Shown here: positions 54,441 to 64,000 of the stretch, piece by piece
Position numbering within the stretch: position 1 is the first letter of the stretch
How the letters are laid out: each line of letters begins with the position of its first letter
NCBI RefSeq assembly: GCF_034190915.1
Contig: NW_026947502.1
Location: 4,944,785-5,008,784 of the forward strand
Direction: 5' to 3'
DNA from: Cavia porcellus
Taxonomy: Eukaryota > Chordata > Mammalia > Rodentia > Caviidae
DNA length: 64,000 nucleotides
Position numbers and translations under genes: made by a program
The notes under the pieces: model-generated
What the model was told of the DNA's origin: nothing
The model's input: only the letters and a program-made list of their open reading frames with translations
Database searches by the model: none

Positions 54441-54668
54441 TTCCTTTGAGACCCAGTCTCTTTTTTCTTTTTTTTTTTGGTCTTTTTTGTTTTTATCGGT
54501 ACCAGGGATTGAACTCACGACTGTCTGCTTGCAAGGCAGGCGCTTATGCCGCTGAGCTAAATACCCAGCCCTGAGACCTGGTCTCTCTAGTCTAGGCTGG
54601 TCTTGACCTCACAGTGATTCACCTGCCTTGGCCTTTGAGTGTTGGGATTACAGGTGTGTCCGACCCTC
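54441..54668 (-). mobile_element. B1-type SINE split by an ID
   Basis: The tail side (54,441-54,461) and body (54,572-54,668) are separated by an ID insertion that duplicated TGAGACC(C/T)(A/G)GTCTCT. Confidence 0.85.
54462..54571 (-). mobile_element. ID-type SINE nested in B1
   Basis: Full-length reverse copy; TSD as in the host entry. Confidence 0.9.
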
Positions 54669-54676
54669 AGTCTTAT

Positions 54677-54905
54677 TTTTTTGTTTGTTTTGAGACAGAG
54701 TCCTGCTGAGTTACTTAGGAAGCCTGAATTTTTGTTCTGTTTTGGTTCAGTTTATTGAGAGAAGTTTTGCTCGGAAATTTAGATTGGCCTTGAGCTCACT
54801 GTGTAGGCCAGGCCGGCCTGGTAATCCTCCTGTGTGTGGTATGCCTTGAATTTGTGGTTGTCCTCCCTGAGTAGCTGGGATTACAGGCTTCTGTTGTGCC
54901 TGGCT
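54677..54905 (-). mobile_element. Two interleaved old B1-type SINEs
   Basis: GAGACAGAGTCCTGCTGAG starts one copy. A second tail side at about 54,740-54,840 interrupts it, and GTAGCTGGGATTACAGGC ends the first. Confidence 0.65.
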
Positions 54906-55154
54906 AAGTGCATTTTTCCCTGTTTAACAAAGTGAGGTTATACTAAGATACTTAGCTTTTCATCTAAAAAGTCCTGCTTGTTTTGTGGTATTTTATTACA
55001 CGAGCATTTCAGTATTTGTTTCAGTGTTTCCCTGTTACTGCAGAGACATCAGACTGTTTCCAGTCTTCTACAGTTATAAACACTACTCCCCTCTTAATCC
55101 TTTAGCTTCCATGTTTGTCTATTTCATGTCATCATTTTTCCTTTGAAGTTTCTT

Positions 55155-55252
55155 TCTTTTTTTTTTTTTTTTTTTTTTTTGTGGTGCTGGGATTGAACTC
55201 AGCCTTGTGCATGCTACGTAAACACTCTACCACTGAGCTACATCCCCAGTCC
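55155..55252 (-). mobile_element. ID-type SINE, canonical rodent form
   Basis: Read in reverse: ACTGGGGATGTAGCTCAGTG, GGTAGAGTGTTTACGTAGC, GAGTTCAATCCCAGCACCAC. This is the classical ID sequence, unlike most copies here. The TSD is TCCTTTGAAGT. Confidence 0.88.
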
Positions 55253-55346
55253 TCCTTTGAAGTCTCTTTGACTAGAACTTCTAAGTTGATAATGTGTTGC
55301 CAGATTTGTTCCTGGAAAATTTGAACCATCAACTATGGGCATTTTT

Positions 55347-55457
55347 ATGTGTGTTTTTCTTTTCTTTTTTAAAAATTTTTTTGGCACCAGGAATTGAACT
55401 CATGACCTTGTATTTGCCAGGTAGGTGCTTATGCTGCTGAGCTAATTCCCCGGCACT
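55347..55457 (-). mobile_element. ID-type SINE
   Basis: GGCACCAGGAATTGAACTC to GAGCTAATTCCCCGGCAC. The likely TSD is TATGG(G/C)CATTTT. Confidence 0.83.
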
Positions 55458-55733
55458 ATGGCCATTTTAAAAGCTAATAGTCATATTATGTAAATATTCA
55501 CTGGCTATTTAAGAACATAGTAATTACCTGGCCTTGTGGAGAAGGAATAGCCAGGCTCTAGTCTCCTCTGCCACTGAGACCCATGCAAGTCTCTCGTCTC
55601 TCACGTCATGTGTGAAAGGTCGAGTGTGTGAAGGAAATTTTCTGAAATTAAAACGATACTAACTTAATTTGAGGGCATTGGAAGAGTATTAAAAGTATTA
55701 ATAGTAGTCTTTGCATCCTAATCTTTCTTTTAG

Positions 55734-55874
55734 GTAATTTCTAATGCGAAGAACACAGTCCAAGGATTTAAAAGATTTCATGGACGAGCATTCTCTGATC
55801 CATTTGTGGAGGCAGAAAAATCTAGCCTTGCGTATGATATTGTGCAGTTGCCTACTGGTTTAACAGGTATAAAG
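55734..55874 (+). CDS. HSPA4: HSPA4 coding exon 3
   Basis: 141 nt in phase 0 encoding [20 protein letters not shown] through [13 protein letters not shown] (residues 56-102). Acceptor CTTTCTTTTAG; donor AAG|GTAAGG. Residue 86 is Ser (AEKSSLAYD), where I recall Asn in human. Confidence 0.98.
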
Positions 55875-55948
55875 GTAAGGTTCTCAGGATAATGCTGTGA
55901 GTGAAAAGCAGCATTTTATCAGCCATTAGTACAACATCAATTTCTTTT

Positions 55949-55985
55949 CCTTCCTTCCTTCCTTCCTTCCTTCCTTCCTTCCTTC
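55949..55985 (+). repeat. (CCTT)n microsatellite
   Basis: About nine TTCC units in the tail of a reverse B1 copy, about 75 bases downstream of exon 3. Confidence 0.92.
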
Positions 55986-55995
55986 TTGTTCTTTG

Positions 55996-56097
55996 TTTTT
56001 TTTGAGACAGTCTTGCTAAGTAGCCCAGGATGGCCTTGAACTGGAGTGATCCTCTCGCCTCAGCCTTGAGGGCTGGGACTACAGGTGTGTGCTGGCT
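55996..56097 (-). mobile_element. B1-type SINE, shortened
   Basis: GAGACAGTCTTGCTAAGTAG to ACAGGTGTGTGCTGGC. Confidence 0.78.
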
Positions 56098-56374
56098 AAG
56101 AGAGGGCCAGTTCTGATTAAGAATGATAACTGTTGAGTCAGGGTCTGTGGCTGCCATTTCAGAACATAATGGTGTCCTAAGGGACCGAACTGCAGTCCAG
56201 AGGAGAGGGGCTTTGGCCCCAGCATCAGCCAGGAGGGGAGGAAGATGATCTGGGGCCTACTAACTCCATGTGGGGGAGGAAAAGTAGCTAAGAGTTAAGT
56301 GGACAGCGGGACACAGGGAGGAGGGGTAGAAGGGGGCTCAGCAGGGGGTTCCGTTCGGGAAGAGAGACAGTGTT

Positions 56375-56492
56375 AGTGGCGGTGCTCATCTAGGATCCCA
56401 GCACTCTAGGGACTGAGGCAGGAGGACTGCTCCAAGTTCAGGGCCAGCCTGGGCCATAGAGTTGAGACTCTGTCTCAGAAATAAGAAAACAA
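56375..56492 (+). mobile_element. B1-type SINE, shortened
   Basis: GATCCCAGCACTCTAGGGAC to CTCTGTCTCAGAAATAAG. Confidence 0.78.
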
Positions 56493-56706
56493 AAGAAACT
56501 TAGGTGCTAAACCATGCTCAGTTGTGCTTGAGCTGCAGCGTGAAGAGGAGAAGCCAGCAGCCAAAAGAGCTGTGCTCTGTCCTTGTGACTGTGGAGCCAG
56601 GGCATGCAGGGAGGGGCGGTCACGGATACGGGCGTTGAACGTTGCAGCTCTTGTCAGGGTTTTAGACTTTATCCAGGGTAAGGCTTATGTGGAAACTTTT
56701 ATTTTT

Positions 56707-56765
56707 CCCTTCCCAGCACTGGGAATTGAACCAGGGCCTTTGTACTGAGTTACAGCCCCAGCCCT
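56707..56765 (-). mobile_element. Old ID-type SINE
   Basis: AGCACTGGGAATTGAACC to GAGTTACAGCCCCAGCCC, shortened. Confidence 0.6.
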
Positions 56766-56962
56766 CTTTGAGATTTTTTTTTTTTTTAGCATTTAAAAAT
56801 TTTATTGGTGCATTTCAGAGTGATAGCATTTATCGTAGGGAATTTGTACCTGCATGTGATATTTCTTGCTGCTTTTCCCCAATTCCTTTGCCTCCCTTTA
56901 ATCTCTCTTCTGTTAACAAAAGCTTAGTTTCCATTTTTTCCTTCTGTAAATTGTGATGAATA

Positions 56963-57061
56963 TTTTTTTCCTTTTTTGGGAGAGTGGGCCTCAAACTTTC
57001 CATCTTCCTGTACCATCCTCCCAGGGTGCTGGGATTACAGGTGTGTACCATCACTCCCAGC
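56963..57061 (-). mobile_element. B1-type SINE, shortened
   Basis: GTGGGCCTCAAACTTTCC to GTGTGTACCATCACTCCC, ending about 65 bases before exon 4. Confidence 0.72.
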
Positions 57062-57080
57062 TCCTCATGTTAGGCTGTGA

Positions 57081-57284
<204 letters not shown>

Positions 57285-57340
57285 TGATAATGAAGCAAAG
57301 AAAAAAAACTTTAACTGCAGGTTAAATAGTTTCATATTGA

Positions 57341-57443
57341 ATAGGTGTGGTGGTGCACACCTGTAATCTCAGCATCTGAGAAGCTGAGTCAGGAGCAGCC
57401 TGGAAAATACAGAAGACCCTGTCTCAAAAAAAAAAAAAAAAAC
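57341..57443 (+). mobile_element. B1-type SINE, shortened
   Basis: TAGGTGTGGTGGTGCACACC to CCTGTCTCAAAAAAA with the middle deleted. Confidence 0.78.
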
Positions 57444-57721
57444 AAACTTGTTTTGTCTCAGGTAGGTTATGCCGTTATCTCCTCCACTGTTGAGTCTGTT
57501 TAAATCTTGTCTGTTTTTTAAGGCTTCTTTTTTTTTTTTTTTTTTTTTTTATTTAAAGAGAAAAACAAAACAGTAAAAGGGTACAAGTAGTAACAATTTC
57601 AAAAAAAATAAGAAATCACTATGGTTAATAAATTACATATTGTCATCTTACAAATAATTGATCAAGGCTTCTTTCATATCCCACACCTTCCTAGATTTAT
57701 TTGTTTGTAAGTATGTATGTA

Positions 57722-57841
57722 TTTTTGTCTTTTTGAGACAGGATTTGACTGTGCAGTTACAGCTGGCCTGGACCTCTCAGGGGCCCTCTTGCCTCAGCCT
57801 CTGGGGTGCTGGGATTGTAGGCGAGTACCAGCAGCCTGGCC
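57722..57841 (-). mobile_element. B1-type SINE, shortened
   Basis: GTCTTTTTGAGACAGGATTTG to GAGTACCAGCAGCCTGGCC-like end. Confidence 0.78.
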
Positions 57842-60224
57842 TCTAGGTTTGGTTTAGTACCTCACTGTACCTGGCCCACCGCAGCCGCTTGTTTATGAGT
57901 TGAGTGTGCTCCAGGGTAAATGGCTTTTTCTCCACTGGTGTGCTCTCTGCGTCGGACGAGAGCTGTGGCCTGGCCTTAGTGCTTCCTGTTCCTGTTGAGT
58001 GGGACCGTGGCCGCATGTAGCTTCCTTACGAGGTGTGGTCCAGCAATACAGTAAGAGTTGAAGTGAAAAAAATTCATTGGAGTAAGGGACACGCTGCCAT
58101 TAATTGCCTTCAGAAGATCACCTGTTGCTTTGAACACACTGACCCCATCATTCTGGCCGCTTCCTGTCTTGGCGTCTTTACTCAGCTCTCAGTGGTGTGA
58201 GCGGAATTGAGTCTTTTATGGTCATTTTGCCTTTGGGGCGGAACCAGAGGTCACGTGGTGCCAGGCTGTGGGAGAAGGTGCCCAGAGGTGCACTAGTGTT
58301 GCTGGGGGACCCGGCCAGGAGGGAAGGATTGGACTGTGCCGTGGAGCTGCAGGACTGGAGCCCCAAGCCCTATGAGGAAGGCATGGTGACAGTGCGTGGC
58401 GAAAGTGCACAAGTAAAGTAATTGGACCGGGGTAGGGGTGGGCACAGGCACACAGGCCACCTGAGGAGTGGACGCTTAGGCAGGAAGGCACTTAGACGAG
58501 TGAGGCTGTTGTGTCTGGTGCTTGTCCTTCCCCAGGAAAGGCTGCCTGGCTTAAGACAGTCTTGGCCAGACTGCTTTTCCCTCTTCCACTGATACCTGGT
58601 GACAGCCAGCGGCCTCTTGGCTGAGGTTCTGTCTTCTCCCACACTTCCCTGGCCCAGAGAATTGGAGGGAAGCGGTCCCTCGGGGCTTCTTGGTGATGGA
58701 TCTGTGTTGTCTCCGGGTTGTCTCATCCTGCCTCATCTTCCACACTGCGTGGTTGCATGCTGTGGCAGCCTTTCCCGTGGCTTTCACCGTCCTCTGAAAG
58801 ACTTGGCTTCAGAAAGTTGCAAAGGTGACAGGTTAAGTGTGTTCCAAGGGGAGGGCAGGACTTGGCAGAGAATTAAAGGCAATGTATCTTCTATGGTAAT
58901 CATGTTTCAGATGATTGAACTGAAACCCTAGCTGTATGTTTCAACTACCCCTCGACTGCCCCGTGTGCTCACCCTGCTGTGGAGTCCTCAGGGCCACCTG
59001 TTTCCTCATGTTGCCATTGTCACCCGATAGCTTCACTCCTCGTATGTTGTTTTCATTTTGGTTTAATGATTGGCAAAACAAGGGCTGTAAGGTTGCTTTT
59101 TCTGGTAGATTCCTTGGTTATCCAGTCCTGTGGAATTGTCAAGAATAATTGGATTATAGATGCTTTGGGGATGCAAAGAATAAAAATGCCGCACAAGAGT
59201 GCAGAGTCAGTGACTTGGATTCCTCAGAGGCTGGTGCAGTGGGGACTGCACCTGTCATTGTGCTTTGTACATTTGCATTGGTCCCCAGACTTGTCCCCAT
59301 TCCTTGTTTTTGTGCTGTTACTTTTGATGCTGAACAATGCTGAAGTCGTGTATGATCACACCGCCCTGCATGCACTTGATCTCATCTGAATCATGTGGAA
59401 GTAAAACAGTGTGAAATAGTGAAATTCCTGTGTGGCTTTCCTCCCAGGAAAAAGTACATTAGGTGCAGTTTGGAAGTCCTTAAGGCTCTACTGGACTTTT
59501 AGTGGTTTGTAGGAAGATTGAGCATATAGCTGGACGTATGGTAAGATTTATTCCAGGGCAAGAACATAAAGCAAAGTCAAGAAAAGGAGATAGTCCCTTG
59601 TCACATCTTCTGGAGGAAGTAAGCCACAGGCTTTCAGGAGTTAGGTAGGACCTGGTGAGTCCCTCATCAGCAAGGTGTGGTGCTGTGTGTAAATTGTCCT
59701 CTTTTGCCTGCGTCCAAGAGGCCTAGGGGTTTCATTTAGGGAGGCAGTCACATAGGTGTTCTGTATCCAGAAAGCACTGAACTTCTAGACTCGCAGAACA
59801 GGCTGTCACCATAAACTACATGAACTGTGTCACATTTTAGGCAAAGTGAGCCACTTTTAACCAGTTAGGGATTTCTTACTTTTTTAAGTTAACTTAAGGC
59901 AACTCTTTACTAAGAAGTTCTAAATGCCAGCGGAATTAATTCTTCAGTGCCATGTAAGGGCCAATTTTGCAAGCAGACCTTTGTAAGGACAGCAGTCTGG
60001 CTTTCATATTAAAATAACGCAACCTTGTCACTGTGATCTTCTGTGTAATCAATCATAGTATGTGACTAAACATTTGTCCCAATGCTGTCATGAATATTGC
60101 TGCTTTTCCTAATGGTTTGAAACACTCGATCATGTATAGAATAAATTGTGGGAGGTAGTTAAAGTCCTGGGTTTTGCTGATAAGTGATGTCCATCATATG
60201 ATAAACTTGTGGATGTTTTTGTAG

Positions 60225-61185
<961 letters not shown>

Positions 61186-61329
61186 TAATTACATGTTTTT
61201 GGAGAGACAAATGGTTAATGAATTTTGAGTTACTAATGGAAGTGTGCTATGAGCCATATGAACTAGAAAATAATTATTGCAGAGGCAAAATGGTGATTAT
61301 AGGGCCAAATAGTTCGTCAAAAGCCATCA

Positions 61330-61530
61330 TGGTGCCAGGTGAGATGGAGCAGGATGATACTCTTAGCCACTTGGAAGACTGCGGCAGGAGGGTTACAAGT
61401 TTGAGGCCAGTCTGGGCAACTTAGTGAAAACTTGTCTCAAAAAATAAAGAAGTGGGGTTGTACTGTATAGCTCAGTGTTAGTGTTTACCTAGTGAGTGTG
61501 AGGTTCTGAGTTCCTTGATCAGTAGTGGGG
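61330..61530 (+). mobile_element. Old B1-type then ID-type SINE
   Basis: GGTGCCAGGTGAGATGGAGC to CTTGTCTCAAAAAATAAAG, then GTATAGCTCAGTGTTAGTG to GAGTTCCTTGATCAG. Confidence 0.65.
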
Positions 61531-61604
61531 AGGGAGGAGTAAGAGCTGGCCAGGTGTGTAGTAAACACACCCTCAAGAGAAAGCTCTTCAAATCCCCGAG
61601 GCTT

Positions 61605-61722
61605 AGCTGGGATGGTGGTACGGGTTTGTAATCCCAGCATGTGGCTGCCACAGGACAGTAGGATTTCGAGTTTGAACTTGGCTTGGGTAATTTAATGGGG
61701 TGTTGTCTCGAAAAAAAAAAGG
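61605..61722 (+). mobile_element. Old B1-type SINE
   Basis: TAGCTGGGATGGTGGTACGG to GTTGTCTCGAAAAAAAAA. Confidence 0.72.
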
Positions 61723-61840
61723 CTGGGCATGTTACTTGGTGCAAAACTCACTAGATAGACTCCCTAGTATGCTCCCCCAATCCTGTTTTAAATCTGTCGT
61801 CTCTAAAACAAACAGTATTTACCTTGCAGACATATGATTC

Positions 61841-61842
<2 letters not shown>

Positions 61843-61911
<69 letters not shown>

Positions 61912-61912
61912 G
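61843..61912 (+). repeat. (TG)n-(TCTG)n compound microsatellite
   Basis: About twenty TG units are followed by about seven TCTG units. Confidence 0.95.
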
Positions 61913-62013
61913 TGTTTTCTGAGACAGGGCCTTGCCACATAGTTCAGCCCAGTTTAAAACTTGCAGTGGTTCTCCTGTGTTGGGATTACAGGCATGTGCC
62001 ATCACATCTGGCC
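61913..62013 (-). mobile_element. B1-type SINE, shortened
   Basis: CTGAGACAGGGCCTTGCC to GTGCCATCACATCTGGCC, with the microsatellite in its tail. Confidence 0.8.
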
Positions 62014-62023
62014 ATTTCTGGAT

Positions 62024-62183
62024 TTTTTTTTTTTTTTTGTGATCTTTTAGAGAGAGGGTCTCACTATGCAGTTCAGGTAGCCTTGAGTTCACTTTGTGAC
62101 TCAGGCTGGTCTCGAACTCACAGTGATCCTCCTGCCTCAGTCTCCCAAATACTGGGGATACAGTTGTGTGTCACCCCTCTGGC
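62024..62183 (-). mobile_element. B1-type SINE
   Basis: Full-length reverse copy. The TSD is CATTTCTGGA. Confidence 0.9.
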
Positions 62184-62924
62184 TCATTTCTGGAATTCTG
62201 GACGCCCTGTAGTAAGCATACAGAATTGTAGAAGTACTCAAAATAGGGAGGAGTCAGAGGGCGAACGGTCCTAGTTGACTTTGCTGTGGTTCCACAGCAG
62301 GGGTAAAATCAGTTTTCCATCTGTCTAGGAGGATTTTATCTAATGTCTGCTTTAATTGAGTTGTGTGTTAATTGGCTGCCCTCCCAAAATTTGGGGTTGG
62401 AGGGAGAGGGACCAGTGCAGATGTGTTTTTGGTAGTTTTGAGACTCGTAGTTTTCCCATTTTTAAACTTTTTTATATACATACATGTACATGTTTTTTTC
62501 TTTCAGCTTGTCACACTAGTGAAACAATATGAGTTTGCATTTAAACTTGAATCACTAATAGAATTATTACTGAAATCCATCTTACGCTTTCACCTGTTTT
62601 TGTGTGTTTTTGCTTTCACCTTTTTAAACAAGAGTGGCCATCATTTAGCCTGGCTTTGGGTCAGAATGGAACGTGTTAATGACCACCTGTGTTTGAGTTT
62701 CTAAACTGTCTTTTACTGTTGGTTGTCACCTGTCAGTTTTCCAAATATTGTGATTGGTTTTAATGTAATTACAAAAATACCCATTATTAAAAACTATCCC
62801 CCAAACTTGGAAAATATTTACGTGTAAAGACAAGGTGATATTCATCATCTTGGTGCTCTAACAGTTTGCTGTATTCCCCTCCCCTCCTGTTCCCTCTCTC
62901 TGCTCCCTCCTCTTGTTCCAGTGG

Positions 62925-63080
62925 TCCTGGGGCTTGGGACCAGTGCCTTTGCACTGGGGCTACATTGCTGGCCCTGTTTATTTTTTGTTGACTGAGCTGG
63001 GCTGAGATTGTGAGTCTCTTGCGGGCCTCGGCCTGCGGAGTCGGTGGGATTGCAGATGCATGGTGCCCTGCCTGGCTCAT
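62925..63080 (-). mobile_element. Old SINE remnants
   Basis: A short ID-like piece (CACTGGGGCTACATTGCTGG) followed by a decayed B1-like block (CTCGGCCTGCGGAGTCGG). Confidence 0.45.
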
Positions 63081-63292
63081 TCTAATTTTAATGGAAGCAA
63101 AATTGAAATGACACTTAAGTTTTTTGTCCTGTATTTTTCCAGGTAACATATTACATTCTTTATGGCTTTTTGCGTTCTTTGAAAAGATTATTGTTATCAC
63201 TTACTTAGCCTTTTATTGAATTTAATTAGATCTAGTTTGCATATAATGTGCTATAGAGTTTGAAAACTAATAACATTAGCTCATTGAATTTC

Positions 63293-63390
63293 TGGGGCAG
63301 GGATATACCTCAGTGGCACAGTGCCTGCCTGGCAAGTGTAAGGTCCTGGGTTTGAGTGCTAGTACCAAAACCAAAACAAAAACCAAGACA
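63293..63390 (+). mobile_element. ID-type SINE
   Basis: GGGGCAGGGATATACCTCAG to GGTTTGAGTGCTAGTACC with a CAAAAC-rich tail. Confidence 0.78.
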
Positions 63391-63763
63391 GTAACAAAAA
63401 AGGGTTCCTGTTAAGTAGAGACAAAGTTGTCAGGAAGGCTTTAGTGACTTTCTGGTAGTAAACTGCTTAGAGTAGGCCTTTCATGTGATCCACAGCTGTG
63501 AGAGAGTGGAGATGGAAGGACATAGGTAGCATCAGTGTGTGTCCTTGCTGTCGGAGTTTGGAATTACGTCTTGAGTTTGACTTCCACCTCCACAGCTTTA
63601 GTAGCGTGGTGACCTGCAGGCTGTCTCACTTGCCTGTATCTGTAGCATAATCTGGGATCGCAGTGTCTATTGTCAGTGTAGTTTTTTCAGGCATTCAGCA
63701 ACACATGTTGAAATGTGCACTTGCTTTTTTTTGAACAATTTATGTATCATGATAACTTGTTGA

Positions 63764-64000
<237 letters not shown>

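Larger units (their letters stand above)
52896..55733 (+). other. HSPA4: HSPA4 intron 2
   Basis: 2.8 kb, SINE-dense (listed separately). Unique spacers are short, the longest being 53.37-53.58, 53.86-54.04, 54.14-54.44, 54.91-55.15 and 55.46-55.73 kb. Confidence 0.85.

Noticed and set aside
61834..62274. 146-residue plus-strand open frame
   Set aside because: It consists of a TG/TCTG microsatellite and two reverse B1 copies.

Overview
This is mammalian nuclear DNA from a rodent. It holds all coding exons of one gene (ZCCHC10, minus strand) and the first seven coding exons of a second (HSPA4, plus strand, running off the right edge). The pair is neighbouring in the same divergent arrangement on human 5q31, as I recall, so this is the conserved ZCCHC10-HSPA4 block. 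The rodent assignment rests on dense 7SL-derived B1-type SINEs with the internal duplication and tRNA-derived ID-type SINEs. The abundant ID form (core CGGCATAAGCGCCTGC, 3' part GGTACCGATAAAAA) is not the mouse, rat or squirrel form I know. I lean to a beaver-like (Castor) genome, from memory only and with modest confidence.

Layout. 1-4.3 kb: SINE-rich DNA downstream of ZCCHC10. 4.3-6.4 kb: likely ZCCHC10 3' UTR, mostly repeat-free but carrying one ID insertion. 6.4-24.8 kb: ZCCHC10, four coding exons encoding 176 aa; intron 2 contains a decayed LINE-1 (about 10.8-15.7 kb) in antisense orientation, itself invaded by SINEs. 24.5-25.0 kb: CpG-rich ZCCHC10 promoter. 25-43.6 kb: intergenic, a patchwork of SINEs with short unique spacers and no gene I can support. 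43.9-45.1 kb: CpG-island promoter of HSPA4 with ETS-like, TCTCGCGAGA and heat-shock-element-like sites. 44.475-64 kb: HSPA4 exons 1-7, coding for residues 1-287 of an Hsp110-family chaperone, the nucleotide-binding domain side.

All exon junctions were checked by eye for GT/AG and phase. Joined, they give open frames: ZCCHC10 531 nt including stop; HSPA4 861 nt to the window edge. The two genes have separate functions, a zinc-knuckle protein of unclear role and a cytosolic chaperone/nucleotide exchange factor. Nothing here suggests an operon-like or new defence-like system.

SINE strands refer to the element's own 5'-3' direction. 'B1-type' means the 7SL-derived family; 'ID-type' means the tRNA-derived family with A box TAGCTCAGCGG and B box GTTCGATCC. 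TSD means target-site duplication. SINE ends are accurate to a few bases only where a TSD is quoted. The most interesting observations are about SINE evolution (B1-ID composites, partly duplicated B1s, a tail motif shared by both families) and promoter architecture. I found no convincing undescribed biological system.
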